Shown piece by piece: positions 50,677-59,667 of a stretch of 64,000 nt of DNA. The translations under genes were made by a program, and so were the position numbers. The DNA lies in the NCBI GenBank assembly GCA_023416275.1, contig JAEZIB010000102.1:124001-188000 (forward strand), written 5' to 3'. Each line of letters opens with the position of its first letter. Position 1 is the first letter of the stretch. Source of the stretch: Bacillota bacterium (GTDB lineage Bacteria > Bacillota > Clostridia > Acetivibrionales > DSM-1351). The notes under the pieces are model-generated. The model had not been told where the DNA came from. It was given only the letters and a program-made list of their open reading frames with translations, and made no database searches.

Positions 50677-50722
50677 GCTAAGTTTTAGGTTGACTTAAAA
50701 ACTACAAACTTGGCGTTTTTTT
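50677..50722 (+). terminator. Leader terminator ahead of the island 3 operon
   Basis: GCTAAGTTT/AAACTTGGC (50677-50685, 50706-50714, one G-U) is followed by seven T, 34 nt before the start at 50756. It closely resembles the leader hairpin at 45029. Confidence 0.75.
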
Positions 50723-50755
50723 ATACCCAATAAAAGAAAGCGAGGTCAACATACA

Positions 50756-51445
50756 ATGTCAAAATATTTTATGTACGGTACAGAGCTGCAGGAGCTGGAA
50801 CATATGATGATGCTTGTACCGAATTTTATGCCAAGAAGAAGTGGGGTGATTATAGTGAAAAAGCTACAGAATAAAAATGAAAGTATAAGATGCATTGACT
50901 GTAATTATTTTATTCGTAGTCAATGTAGTAAGAATATTTGTAGTTGTTTTGCAGAAAGATTTGAAGCAGGAATGATTTGTTATGAAACTATTGTTAAAAA
51001 CTGCTATAAGGAATTCAAATCATACCGTTTCAAGAGAAGGCTTACCCGATTAGTCAGAAACTTTGATGGGGATATTTTTATAAATCCAATTCACCATTTC
51101 AGATTTTATAAAGTCTGCCGAATACAAAATGTATCAATGAAAAATAGAAATCATAGTTACCTTGCAGTGTTGTTTCTGCTTACTTCAGATGACAGGCTGT
51201 GGGATTTGGCAAAGGGACATACATATTTAGACTGCTTTGATTTTAAAAGTATGAACCTGAATGGAATTAATACTGATGGTTATGCTTTATACCAGACAGC
51301 ACGAACAATTCTTCTGGGCAAAGAGTACATAAGGGTGAATGAAATAGCAGATAAGGATTTAATTGGAGAGGATGTATTCAAAGCTATTATCAATGCTATT
51401 TTGATTTCCAAGTATGGAGCAGATATGTTCCAAGTGAATTGTTAA
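50756..51445 (+). CDS. Cysteine-rich protein of conjugative-element type, unknown function
   Basis: A 229-residue protein. It starts MSKYFMYGTELQELEHMMML and has a cysteine cluster near residues 44-62 (CIDCNYF...CSKNICSC) likely to bind zinc. The C-terminal part is mixed (NFDGDIFINPIHHFRFYKVC). It is the first gene of the forward operon behind a leader terminator. An alternative start is GTG 50852, which has GGGGTGAT upstream. I recognise the type as recurrent in clostridial mobile elements but know no function. Confidence 0.6.
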   Translation: MSKYFMYGTELQELEHMMMLVPNFMPRRSGVIIVKKLQNKNESIRCIDCNYFIRSQCSKNICSCFAERFEAGMICYETIVKNCYKEFKSYRFKRRLTRLVRNFDGDIFINPIHHFRFYKVCRIQNVSMKNRNHSYLAVLFLLTSDDRLWDLAKGHTYLDCFDFKSMNLNGINTDGYALYQTARTILLGKEYIRVNEIADKDLIGEDVFKAIINAILISKYGADMFQVNC

Positions 51446-51446
51446 T

Positions 51447-51504
51447 AAGAGTTGCTTTTATCAATGGGGTGCTTATCCCTAAAAATAGAAGTAGCTCTTT
51501 TTTT
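51447..51504 (+). terminator. Intra-operon terminator before the DUF4314 gene
   Basis: AAGAGTTGCTTT pairs (with G-U) with GAAGTAGCTCTT (51488-51499) and runs into T. It lies 33 nt before the next start. Confidence 0.7.
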
Positions 51505-51536
51505 ATTTCAAGAAAAAGAAACGGAGGAATTAGAGT

Positions 51537-51830
51537 ATGAATGGATTTTCGTCAAAGAAACAAGTTGAAAGAATTAAAAAGCAGTATCCGATTGGTACAA
51601 GAATTGAATTAATCAGTATGGAAGATCCCCACGCACCAATTGAAAGTGGTATGCAGGGCGAAGTTGTTTGTATTGACAGCATCGGTACCCTGCATATGAA
51701 ATGGGATAACGGAAGAACACTTGGTATAGTTCCAGGTGAAGATAGCTTCAAAGTAATTTCAAAACCGCAAGAAAAAAGTCCGGAGCAAGAGCAGGAGCAT
51801 AACCAATCAATGGGAGGGCTGAGCATGTAG
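51537..51830 (+). CDS. DUF4314 protein
   Basis: A 97-residue protein matching DUF4314 (PF14192): YPIGTRIELISMEDPHAPIE, then G-x-x-G-E-V and LHMKWDNGRTLGIVPGEDSF, an SH3-like small beta-barrel pattern. The C-terminal tail is Glu/Gln-rich. It is a common accessory gene of Clostridiales conjugative elements with unknown function. GGAGGAATTAG precedes the ATG. Confidence 0.88.
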   Translation: MNGFSSKKQVERIKKQYPIGTRIELISMEDPHAPIESGMQGEVVCIDSIGTLHMKWDNGRTLGIVPGEDSFKVISKPQEKSPEQEQEHNQSMGGLSM

Positions 51831-51931
51831 ATGAATTGGCAAGGTCATTTTGAATATTAGTGTAAAAAATTACAATGCATTGGAGGACAACAAAGGAATC
51901 ATATGTTTTTATACTTGGAACCAAGTTAGGT

Positions 51932-51973
51932 CGGTTGAATTGCTGAAATATGCAATAAACAACCGGCTTTTTT
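51932..51973 (+). terminator. Intra-operon terminator before the next gene
   Basis: CGGTTG/CAACCG (51932-51937, 51960-51965) encloses TTGC/GCAA and is followed by G, C and seven T. It lies 39 nt before the start at 52012 and inside a longer open frame beginning at 51850, which argues against that earlier start. Confidence 0.75.
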
Positions 51974-52011
51974 GTTACTTAAAAGTTCACCAAACAAGGA
52001 GGCGATTGGAG

Positions 52012-52377
52012 GTGGAACATGTAGATATTACAGAAAAATTTTTAGCATATTTGAAAAGACATCACACTGGCGAAGGGAAAGCGGTACAAAGCAAAGGCTT
52101 GGAATTTAGATTTCAAATGAGCGGCAGAAAAATTCGTGACATCGTAAATGAACTTCGGTGCGATGGTTATCCCATTTGCAGTGATGAAAACGGATATTAT
52201 TATGCTGCAAATAAGAAAGAAGTTATGAGAAGTATTAGTCAGCTAAACAGTAGAATTGAAAAAATCTCTGAAGCAAAGAATGGACTTGTCAATGCCTTGC
52301 CTCTTTTTACTGATTCAAATTGTCAGATACAGATTAAAGTGTGGATGGTGAGAGAAAAGGAGGTGATCAGATATTAA
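52012..52377 (+). CDS. Unknown 121-residue protein, probable DNA-binding accessory
   Basis: The product begins EHVDITEKFLAYLKRHHTGE and contains SGRKIRDIVNELRCDGYPIC, which looks like a winged-helix segment (replication- or conjugation-type HTH). A coiled stretch follows (ISQLNSRIEKISEAKNGLVN). GTG 52012 lies 9 nt after AAGGAGG; the frame is open from 51850 but a terminator hairpin separates the two. Its stop overlaps the start region of the Dam gene. The function is not recognised. Confidence 0.6.
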   Translation: MEHVDITEKFLAYLKRHHTGEGKAVQSKGLEFRFQMSGRKIRDIVNELRCDGYPICSDENGYYYAANKKEVMRSISQLNSRIEKISEAKNGLVNALPLFTDSNCQIQIKVWMVREKEVIRY

Positions 52378-52384
52378 CAGCTTT

Positions 52385-53230
52385 ATGAGTTGGATTGGTG
52401 GGAAAAAGTCCATGAGAGAATTAATTGTTTCACTTTTTCCCATATATTATGAGCGATACATAGAAGTTTTCGGCGGAGGGGGCTGGGTACTGTTTCACAA
52501 ACCGCCCAACAATGATTTCGAAGTATATAATGACTTTAACAGTTTGCTTGTCAACCTATACCGCTGTGTTAGAGACTGCTATGAAGAACTGCAGAATGAA
52601 TTAATGTATGTATTAAATTCCCGTGAGGATTTTGAAAAAATCAAAGAGATGTTGGACAAAGAAACTATTGCTGATGATGTAAAGCGTGCAGCATATTTTT
52701 ATCAACTGATAAGGTACAGCTATGCATCTGGTTTGACTAGTTTTGGAAGTCAGCCACATGATATGAGGAGCAATTTTCCTGTCATTGAGCAGGCGCATCG
52801 CAGACTTGCAAAGGTAGTTATTGAGAATAAAGATTTTGAGAAACTGATAAGGCAATATGACCGCCCTGTCAGTTTTTTTTATTTGGATCCGCCTTACTAT
52901 GATACAGAAAAGTACTACAAAAATGTTGGAGAGGAGGGCTTCAGAAAAGAGGATCACATCCGACTTAGGGATACGCTAATTTCTATTGAAGGAAAGTTTT
53001 TGTTGTCATATAACGACTGTGAATTTATTAGAGATCTCTATGATAAGCCGGGAATTGTTATTGAAAGCTACACAAGAATCAATAACATCAAGCAAAGATA
53101 TGACAACGGCGCCCAATTCCCTGAAATATTAATTGCAAACTATAACCTGCATGAAAAGGCACAAAATGCTCCAAAGCAAATGAACTTATTTGATTTAAAA
53201 AATGATTCGTCAGAGGAGGAAACAGATTGA
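52385..53230 (+). CDS. dam: D12-class DNA adenine (N6) methyltransferase
   Basis: The enzyme methylates adenine N6 in a short DNA target. The 281-residue protein has SAM motif I VFGGGGWVLF (residues 28-37) and catalytic DPPY at 168-171, in the order typical of D12/Dam enzymes. The ATG at 52385 lacks a well-placed ribosome site. AAGGAGGTGAT at 52357-52367 instead fits an in-frame ATT at 52373, giving MNSFMSWIGGKK. No cognate restriction gene is next to it, so it probably protects the element from host restriction. The gene overlaps the next one by four bases (TTGA). Confidence 0.9.
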   Translation: MSWIGGKKSMRELIVSLFPIYYERYIEVFGGGGWVLFHKPPNNDFEVYNDFNSLLVNLYRCVRDCYEELQNELMYVLNSREDFEKIKEMLDKETIADDVKRAAYFYQLIRYSYASGLTSFGSQPHDMRSNFPVIEQAHRRLAKVVIENKDFEKLIRQYDRPVSFFYLDPPYYDTEKYYKNVGEEGFRKEDHIRLRDTLISIEGKFLLSYNDCEFIRDLYDKPGIVIESYTRINNIKQRYDNGAQFPEILIANYNLHEKAQNAPKQMNLFDLKNDSSEEETD

Positions 53231-53778
53231 AGCAGACAAAACAAACAAGGGAAACGAAGCCAAATGTGAAGGGTTTTCTATGCCTTCCTATTACAGAAGA
53301 GGCTGAAAAGAAAATTGGTGACGTAGGAAAGTTGGAGGCAACAACGATAAAAAATGGTTTAGTGTTTATGAAATCCGAAATGACAGCAATGGAAGTTGTG
53401 GAAACGCTGAAGGGGTTGAAAGAGGTAGTGGAAGAACTGTATATAACTCTTGCAGATGCACCTGGAATCTGCGAATGCTGTGACTGTTCAGCAGAAACAG
53501 AAGATGCGGTATCAATCAGGCTACCAGAATTCATTTTGGAGGATGCAGGTATTCCGAAAGATGCAAAGCTATGTGCATATACCGATGAAGGCAGCGGAGA
53601 AGTGACTGTCATTGAGGCAGAATACAAACATGACTTATCCGACGTTCCAAAAGATATTTTGCAGATGCTAAAAGCAATGGGAGTTTGTATGGCAGGTCTA
53701 AACAATCGGCTGATGTCGGAGGAAATCATCTATGGAAAACAGGTGTGCCCTAATACCTGCAGAAGCACACAGAAATGA
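53227..53778 (+). CDS. Unknown 183-residue protein, possibly AbrB-like
   Basis: A soluble protein starting at TTG 53227, which overlaps the Dam stop; GAGGAGG lies 7 nt upstream. A middle cysteine group reads CECCDCS (about residues 82-88). The segment VSIRLPEFILEDAGIPKDAK followed by LCAYTDEGSGEVTVIEAE resembles the swapped-hairpin AbrB/SpoVT pattern (DNA-binding or antitoxin fold), but only loosely. It is a member of the element's accessory operon. The function is unknown. Confidence 0.55.
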   Translation: MKQTKQTRETKPNVKGFLCLPITEEAEKKIGDVGKLEATTIKNGLVFMKSEMTAMEVVETLKGLKEVVEELYITLADAPGICECCDCSAETEDAVSIRLPEFILEDAGIPKDAKLCAYTDEGSGEVTVIEAEYKHDLSDVPKDILQMLKAMGVCMAGLNNRLMSEEIIYGKQVCPNTCRSTQK

Positions 53779-53807
53779 AAATACGTTGATGAGTGGAGGT
53801 AATGCAA

Positions 53808-54362
53808 TTGAGCGGTATTGAAATAAAGAACGGCTGTATTGTCTACTATGGCAATCCTGCAGGATATATAAAAGAAGATAAGGCGATCGTGGAAAAAATA
53901 TTTCAAAGCAAGGAATTTGAAGAATGGCTTAACGAAAAGAGACTTATTCCAAATTGGACAGACGGAGTATTTGAAAAACTTTCAAAAGGGGAGAAAATCT
54001 CAGAACTACATAAAGATATTAAACCTCTTAAAAATGTACGTATCTGGCAGTTAAAAGCCGATTCGGATTTTGATCTGAGATTCAAATCCTATGAGGAAGT
54101 CTTAAAGCTCTCAGGAGAACCAAGCATGAAAAATTATGAAACAGTTTATGATGGAGAGCTTGAAACCAATGACTTGGAATCCATCTACACTAAATTCAAT
54201 ATAGAGCATCCAAATGGATTCAAAGGCCACTCCCTTTCAATTTCCGATGTGGTGGAACTGTACGATGAAAGCGGCAGTGAATTTCATTATGTTGATAGGG
54301 TTGGATTTAAGAAAATTGGATTTGCAGATCAGCAAGAACATGGCATGAGAATGGGCATGTAA
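53808..54362 (+). CDS. YodL-domain protein
   Basis: A 184-residue protein with the YodL domain (PF14191) in its second half: VRIWQLKADSDFDLRFKSYE, YETVYDGELETNDLESIYTK and GHSLSISDVVEL. The domain is frequent in Clostridiales conjugative elements and its role is unknown. TTG 53808 is 8 nt after GGAGG and is preferred over GTG 53793 or ATG 53802, which fall on or too near that site. It lies within the accessory operon. Confidence 0.8.
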   Translation: MSGIEIKNGCIVYYGNPAGYIKEDKAIVEKIFQSKEFEEWLNEKRLIPNWTDGVFEKLSKGEKISELHKDIKPLKNVRIWQLKADSDFDLRFKSYEEVLKLSGEPSMKNYETVYDGELETNDLESIYTKFNIEHPNGFKGHSLSISDVVELYDESGSEFHYVDRVGFKKIGFADQQEHGMRMGM

Positions 54363-54384
54363 ATAAATTAAGGAGCGATATATT

Positions 54385-54756
54385 ATGGAAAAAACAGCGA
54401 ACGAACAGAAGAAAGAGGATAAAGGCCTCCACTACGATGTAAAAATTCAAAGCATCCGACCGGAAGGAACACTAAGAGCAACTGCAACGGTTAATATAAA
54501 CAATGCTTTTGCCATCCGGGGAGTGAAACTGATGGAGGGTTCAAAAGGACTCTTTGTTTCGATGCCAAGCTACAAAGCAGGAAACGGTGAATATAAAGAT
54601 ATATGTTTCCCTTGTACGGCGGAAGCCAGAAAAGAGTTTGATAATGCAGTAATCGGTGCTTATGAACAAGCACTTACTCAAGGACAGAACCAAGTGCAGA
54701 AGCAGGAAATGCCTGTAGGATCAGAGCAGGGCAATGCTCAAACAATGACAATATAA
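54385..54756 (+). CDS. SpoVG-like protein
   Basis: A 123-residue relative of SpoVG, a small nucleic-acid-binding regulator. The core VKIQSIRPEGTLRATATVNI, FAIRGVKLMEGSKGLFVSMP and YKDICFPCTAEARKEF follow the SpoVG pattern; the Gln-rich C-terminal tail is extra. Element-borne SpoVG relatives are usual in this operon type, and a role in regulating transfer genes is inferred. AAGGAGCGAT precedes the ATG. Confidence 0.85.
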   Translation: MEKTANEQKKEDKGLHYDVKIQSIRPEGTLRATATVNINNAFAIRGVKLMEGSKGLFVSMPSYKAGNGEYKDICFPCTAEARKEFDNAVIGAYEQALTQGQNQVQKQEMPVGSEQGNAQTMTI

Positions 54757-54800
54757 ATTGAATAATAAAATATAATGAAGAAAGAATGAGGTAAATTAGT

Positions 54801-55031
54801 ATGAAAAAATTAATGAGAAGAGTAAATACTTTTGCAGCAGGACAAGTTATTAAAATGAAAAACGCAGTAAGCAACAACAGAGGAGACGGATACATAGATA
54901 CTGCTGTTAAAATATTGATTGCAGTGGTGCTTGGAGCATTGCTTCTTGCAGGGTTGTATGCATTGTTCGGAGATGTAGTAATGCCGACACTTACAAGTAA
55001 AATAAAGGGTATGTTCAATTATGCAGGTTAA
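54801..55031 (+). CDS. Small pilin-like protein (DUF6133 type)
   Basis: A 76-residue protein with a basic N-terminus, the motif NNRGDGYID and a long hydrophobic helix (VKILIAVVLGALLLAGLYAL). This is the arrangement of a Flp-type prepilin: positive leader, cut site after Gly, hydrophobic stalk. Two later genes share the N(R/K)GxG(Y/F) motif. A prepilin peptidase gene overlaps its end, so it is likely the major pilin or a pseudopilin of the Tad system. Cleavage is inferred, not shown. Confidence 0.7.
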   Translation: MKKLMRRVNTFAAGQVIKMKNAVSNNRGDGYIDTAVKILIAVVLGALLLAGLYALFGDVVMPTLTSKIKGMFNYAG

Positions 55032-55476
55032 CAGTATCGTTCAGGCGGTGCTGTTTTTTTGTCTGATGGTATGTGCAGCCTACATAGACATCAAAAAAAG
55101 AGAACTCCCACCGCCTATATGGATTTCGGTGGCTCTTGTTTCAGTCCTCGACTTTAAACCTGTTCATCTATTAGGCATCTTAGCAGCATTGCCATTACTT
55201 ATTATTGCGACTTGGATAGCACCGAACCGATTGGGCGGCGGTGATATAAAATTTGTAGCTGCTGCCGGATTGGTGCTCGGACTGCAGGTAACAAACTACG
55301 GAGTGATAATAGGCCTAACCCTACAGGTGCTTATATTTATCGCTTATGCACTTTTAAATAAAATGAAACAGAAAGAGGTAGGGAATTGTTCCATGCCTCT
55401 TGCACCTTGCTTGGCACTTGGTTTTTGTGCCGTATATTTAATGAAATTGGGAGGAATTATACATGAGTTTATTTAA
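55021..55476 (+). CDS. A24-family prepilin peptidase (TadV/CpaA type)
   Basis: A 151-residue membrane aspartic protease that removes the leader of type IV prepilins. The two catalytic Asp are in AAYIDIKKRELP (D23) and LGGGDIKF (D75, the GxGD motif). About six hydrophobic helices are visible. It lacks the N-methylase domain of long peptidases, as in Tad systems. It overlaps both the pilin-like gene before it and the CpaB gene after it, so translation is coupled. Confidence 0.92.
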   Translation: MQVNSIVQAVLFFCLMVCAAYIDIKKRELPPPIWISVALVSVLDFKPVHLLGILAALPLLIIATWIAPNRLGGGDIKFVAAAGLVLGLQVTNYGVIIGLTLQVLIFIAYALLNKMKQKEVGNCSMPLAPCLALGFCAVYLMKLGGIIHEFI

Positions 55477-56329
55477 AAACAGAACTGTGGTTGGAGTGGG
55501 TTGCATTGTGCTCTCGCTCCTTATTTGTTTTGGTATCACACCACTATTTAATAAAGGAATCAGTCAGAAGACAGAAATTGTCCGTGTGACAAAAGAAATT
55601 AAGACAGGTGATGCAATAACAAAGGAAATGGTACAGACAGTGGAAGTCGGAGGATATAATCTTCCTCAAAATATAATAAGGAAGAAGGATACTGTAGTAG
55701 GCAACTATGCGCTTGCTGACATGTCGGTTGGAGATTACATATTAAACACAAAAGTATCAAAAACCCCTGCCGCTGAAAATGAGTATTTATATAATTTGGA
55801 TGGAAGCAAGCAGGCTATTTCAATAACTATCAAAAGTTTTGCAAACGGTCTATCGGGTAAGCTCCAAAGCGGAGATATAGTATCGGTTATTGCTCCGGAT
55901 TACAAAAAGCAAGGAGCAACCGTGATTCCGCCTGAGCTTAGATATGTAGAAGTAATCTCGGTTACTACTTCGAGCGGTTACGATGCAAACACAGGTGAAC
56001 AGAAAGATAAGTCAAAAGAAGATGAAAGAGAACTGCCATCAACAGTCACACTGCTCGTAACACCAGAACAGGGAAAAATATTAGCAAGTATGGAGGCAGA
56101 CGGTGCATCTCATCTTTCGCTTGTTTATCGTGGAACACCTAAGAATACAAAGAAATTTCTTGATATGCAGACAAAAATCTTGAGTGAATTTTATCCTTCA
56201 GAAAAAGGGATTTCTGAAAATTCAACGGATGAAGCACTGACAATGAAAGACATAGAAAAGCATGGAGCTGAGAACACTGCTGAAAATCCCAATGTAAGCG
56301 AAAATAGTATCAGTGGCAAGGAGGACTAA
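55463..56329 (+). CDS. CpaB/RcpC-like pilus assembly protein (SAF domain)
   Basis: A 288-residue protein with one N-terminal membrane helix (VVGVGCIVLSLLICFGITPL), a SAF domain (about 35-95: RVTKEIKTGDAITKEMVQTV, VVGNYALADMSVGDYILNTK) and a CpaB-type C-terminal region (LSGKLQSGDIVSVIAPDYKK). The tail is rich in Glu/Asn. In Gram-negative Tad systems it works with the secretin; here, without an outer membrane, it may shape the wall passage of the pilus. It overlaps the peptidase gene by 14 nt. Confidence 0.87.
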   Translation: MSLFKNRTVVGVGCIVLSLLICFGITPLFNKGISQKTEIVRVTKEIKTGDAITKEMVQTVEVGGYNLPQNIIRKKDTVVGNYALADMSVGDYILNTKVSKTPAAENEYLYNLDGSKQAISITIKSFANGLSGKLQSGDIVSVIAPDYKKQGATVIPPELRYVEVISVTTSSGYDANTGEQKDKSKEDERELPSTVTLLVTPEQGKILASMEADGASHLSLVYRGTPKNTKKFLDMQTKILSEFYPSEKGISENSTDEALTMKDIEKHGAENTAENPNVSENSISGKED

Positions 56330-56331
56330 GG

Positions 56332-57165
56332 ATGCTCAACTTTAAGAAAAATACAATCTTTTCCCGTGGTACTAAAGAAGAAACGGTAAAGGAAGATATT
56401 TTACATAGTGGCGTCCTTGCTGTGTGGGGAAGTCCTAGTTCTGGTAAAACAACTACTGCGGTTAAGTTAGCCAAGTATCTTGCAGATAAAAAGAAAAATG
56501 TTGTATTGGCGCTTTGTGATATGACAGCACCAATGCTGCCTTGTATCTGTCCTCCATCTGATTTGGAATGTGAAAAAAACTCGAATCGCCCATATGGGTC
56601 GCTTGGCAGTATTCTGTCTGCAGCCCATGTAACGGAGCCACTTGTTAAGTACAATATGATAACCCATAAAAAGATGTCATACCTTACGATGATTGGAATG
56701 CTCAAAGGTGAAAATGAATACACCTATGCCTCCTATTCCAAAGTACAGGCCCAGGAACTCATTGAGTCACTTAGAAAGATAGCACCATTTGTCATTATTG
56801 ACTGTGGCAGCTATATAGCAAATGATATTCTTTCTGCTGTTTCGCTTTTGGAGTGCGACAGTGTGCTTCGCCTTGCCAATTGTGATTTGAAATCCATCAG
56901 CTATCTTTCCAGTCAGATGCAGCTCTTACAAAACAGCAAATATGATATGGACAAGCAGTATAAGGTGGCATCAAATGTGAAATCCAATCATGACATTGAT
57001 CATATGGCAGGTGCATTAGGTGCTGTTTCTTTTAAACTGCCTTATTCCGAAGAGGTGGAGGAACAGTATCTTGCCGGAAACTTACTAGCCGATTTGACCT
57101 TGAAGAACAGCAGGGACTTCCGCAAGGGGATAGAAAAAATCGCTAAGGAGGTATTCGGTTGTTAA
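56332..57165 (+). CDS. CpaE/TadZ-like P-loop ATPase
   Basis: A 277-residue protein with Walker A GSPSSGKTT (33-41), of the ParA/MinD type, and a Walker B-like segment FVIIDCGSYIANDI. The usual deviant-Walker lysine is not present at the start of the loop, so it may not be a classic MinD. In Tad systems TadZ/CpaE localises the pilus machine. The ATG lies 8 nt after GGAGG, just after the CpaB stop, and the gene overlaps the CpaF gene by seven bases. Confidence 0.8.
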   Translation: MLNFKKNTIFSRGTKEETVKEDILHSGVLAVWGSPSSGKTTTAVKLAKYLADKKKNVVLALCDMTAPMLPCICPPSDLECEKNSNRPYGSLGSILSAAHVTEPLVKYNMITHKKMSYLTMIGMLKGENEYTYASYSKVQAQELIESLRKIAPFVIIDCGSYIANDILSAVSLLECDSVLRLANCDLKSISYLSSQMQLLQNSKYDMDKQYKVASNVKSNHDIDHMAGALGAVSFKLPYSEEVEEQYLAGNLLADLTLKNSRDFRKGIEKIAKEVFGC

Positions 57166-58727
57166 AAAATATGAAAAGCAATTCTGTGTTTCAAGAGGAG
57201 AACACGGAACAAAAAGCTCTGTTTGAAAAAGAAAATAACGCTGAAACAGAACGAAATGTTCCATTGACAAGAGAAGCTGGCGCAACGAGCAAAATTAAAA
57301 CTCCTGAAATGGAAAAGAGAATTGAAGAATTGCTGAACACCCAAAAAAGTCAGAAAAACCTTAAGGAGCTGGGTGCTGACAATCGTACTCACTCCATATT
57401 TTTTATGCCTGAATCAGAGAAAAAAGATTTTCAGACAGTCTTAAAGGATGTACAGGAATATATCTCAAACAATTATTCCGTTTTGATTACAAATCAAGAT
57501 ATGGAAGATGCCAAAGAGCAGATGAAGCGATATATCGGAAAATATGTTATGGATGAGAGAATTGCGGTAAATGGGATGGACGGACAGGAACTAATTGATG
57601 CCCTTTATACTGAAATGGCAGAGTATGGTTTCCTTACAAAATATATCTTCGGAAAAGGAATTGAGGAAATTGATATCAACTCATGGCGGGATATAGAAGT
57701 GCAATATTCCGATGGCAGAAATGTAAAACTGGATGAGCATTTTGATTCTCCAGATCATGCAGTCAATGTAATTAGAAGAATGCTCCATGTCTCCGGGATG
57801 GTTCTTGATAACGCAAGTCCGGCAGTACTCGGACATTTATCTAAGAACATCCGTATTGCGGTACTCAAGACTCCTCTTGTCGATGAAGATGTGGGAATTG
57901 CAGCATCAATTCGTATTGTTAATCCTCAGAGTATGAAAAAAGAAGATTTTGTACGCAGTGGAACAGCGACAGAACAGATGCTTGAATTTCTATCTAATCT
58001 TATCCGGTATGGAATCTCAGTTTGTGTGGCAGGTGCAACAAGCTCCGGCAAGACCACGGTACTTGGATGGCTGCTGACAACTATTCCGAATAATAAAAGA
58101 ATATATACTATTGAAAACGGATCTCGTGAGCTTGATTTGACAAGGCTTGAAGATGGAAAAGTGGTCAACTCTGTTATCCATACTATTACACGGGATAGTG
58201 AAAATGAAAAGCAAAGAGTAGATCAAATCATGCTCCTTGATATGGCACTCAGATTTAATCCGGATATTGCAGTAGTTGGAGAAATGCGTGGAGCAGAAGC
58301 AAATGCCGCACAGGAGGCAGCTAGAACAGGTATTGCCGTACTTACAACCATTCATGCTAATTCCTGTGAGGCAACCTACCGAAGAATGGTTTCGCTTTGT
58401 AAACGTGCCGTGGATATGTCCGATGAAACGCTGATGGGATATGTAACAGAGGCCTATCCTATTATTGTATTCTGCAAACAGCTTGAAAACAAGCAAAGAC
58501 GTATGATGGAGATCATGGAGTGTGAAATTCTGCCCGATGGGACCAGAAATTATAGGACACTGTTTCAATATGTCATTACAGCGAACCAAATGGATGATAC
58601 AGGCAGGTTTCATATCAGCGGTTACCATGAACAGAAAAGCTGTATTTCTAATAGCCTTTCTAAAAGGCTGCTTGAAAACGGAATGCCGCTTGAAATGATT
58701 AAAAATATGCAAGGAAGGGAGGGATAA
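57159..58727 (+). CDS. CpaF/TadA secretion ATPase
   Basis: The hexameric AAA-like ATPase that powers Tad pilus assembly. The 522-residue protein has a disordered charged N-terminus (~75 residues), the N-terminal CpaF domain (EIDINSWRDIEVQYSDGRNV), Walker A GATSSGKT (292-299), an Asp-box region and Walker B FNPDIAVVGEMRG, then TTIHANS (His box) and the conserved C-terminal part. The start is TTG 57159, 7 nt after AAGGAGG. TadA ATPases are related to VirB11 of conjugation systems, but the neighbours TadB and TadC mark this as Tad. Confidence 0.94.
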   Translation: MLKNMKSNSVFQEENTEQKALFEKENNAETERNVPLTREAGATSKIKTPEMEKRIEELLNTQKSQKNLKELGADNRTHSIFFMPESEKKDFQTVLKDVQEYISNNYSVLITNQDMEDAKEQMKRYIGKYVMDERIAVNGMDGQELIDALYTEMAEYGFLTKYIFGKGIEEIDINSWRDIEVQYSDGRNVKLDEHFDSPDHAVNVIRRMLHVSGMVLDNASPAVLGHLSKNIRIAVLKTPLVDEDVGIAASIRIVNPQSMKKEDFVRSGTATEQMLEFLSNLIRYGISVCVAGATSSGKTTVLGWLLTTIPNNKRIYTIENGSRELDLTRLEDGKVVNSVIHTITRDSENEKQRVDQIMLLDMALRFNPDIAVVGEMRGAEANAAQEAARTGIAVLTTIHANSCEATYRRMVSLCKRAVDMSDETLMGYVTEAYPIIVFCKQLENKQRRMMEIMECEILPDGTRNYRTLFQYVITANQMDDTGRFHISGYHEQKSCISNSLSKRLLENGMPLEMIKNMQGREG

Positions 58728-58731
58728 TCAA

Positions 58732-59661
58732 ATGAATGTTATTTTGTTAATTGCCTGTGTTGGAATGATAACGGGCTTTTTTATACTGTTATCCATGTCA
58801 CCGATGGAGTTCACTGATAATATTTTTAAAAGTCTTCTGAGTAAGCCTCGAAGCCTCAAGGATGAAATCAATGAAACTACCAAGCGTAAGAAAATGTCTT
58901 TTTTGAGACGTGAAGTGACAGAGGTGCAGTCAATTTTGAAAAATACAGGTCGTGAGCAGAAGTTCCCGATGCTCTGTGCAGTATCTTTGCTTTTGTTTGC
59001 AATAGGGTGTGCCATTGCCATAATGCTTGGCAATTTTTTTATGCTTCCTGTCCTTGCAGTTGGATTTATGTTCGTGCCATTCTGGTATGTAAGGCTTACA
59101 CAGACACACTTTAAAAAGGACATTTCTGCAGAACTTGAAACGGCACTTTCCATCATAACTACAGCATACTTGCGAAATGAAGACATTCTGACTGCAGTTG
59201 AAGAAAATATGAGTTATTTGAATCCCCCTGTTCTGTCTGTATTCAAAGCATTTGTCTGTCGGATTAGAATGATAAATCCAGATATTACAGCAGGTTTGCA
59301 GCATATGAGGGGGCAGATAGAAAATGATGTGTTTCGTGAATGGTGTGATTGCTTGATTGCCTGTCAGCTTGATAGAAACCTAAAAACAACACTGACACCC
59401 ATCGTTTCCAAACTTTCGGATATGCGTGTGGTAAACGGAGAACTTGAAAATATGGTCTTTGAACCAAGGAAAGAATTCATTGCAATGCAGATTTTAGTAA
59501 TTGGGAACATACCGCTATTGTATTTCTTGAATAAGGACTGGTATCACACACTGATGCACACACCTCTTGGACAAATCATTCTTGCAATCTGCTTCACAGC
59601 AGTCTTTATTTCGGCAGCATTTGTAATAAGGCTGACACAGCCAATTGAGTATAGGAGGTAG
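58732..59661 (+). CDS. TadB-like inner-membrane platform protein
   Basis: A 309-residue membrane protein of the type II secretion F / TadB family. Helices lie near the N-terminus (LLIACVGMITGFFILLSM), at 80-125 (two spans) and at the C-terminus (LGQIILAICFTAVFISAAFV). The cytoplasmic F-domain between them contains ETALSIITTAYLRNEDILTA. It forms the pilus assembly platform with TadC and couples to the CpaF ATPase. The ATG follows GGAGGG. Confidence 0.88.
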   Translation: MNVILLIACVGMITGFFILLSMSPMEFTDNIFKSLLSKPRSLKDEINETTKRKKMSFLRREVTEVQSILKNTGREQKFPMLCAVSLLLFAIGCAIAIMLGNFFMLPVLAVGFMFVPFWYVRLTQTHFKKDISAELETALSIITTAYLRNEDILTAVEENMSYLNPPVLSVFKAFVCRIRMINPDITAGLQHMRGQIENDVFREWCDCLIACQLDRNLKTTLTPIVSKLSDMRVVNGELENMVFEPRKEFIAMQILVIGNIPLLYFLNKDWYHTLMHTPLGQIILAICFTAVFISAAFVIRLTQPIEYRR

Positions 59662-59667
59662 CCGAAC

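Noticed and set aside
51850..52011. N-terminal extension of the gene at 52012
   Set aside because: The stretch contains a strong U-tailed hairpin (51932-51973), and a far better ribosome site precedes GTG 52012.
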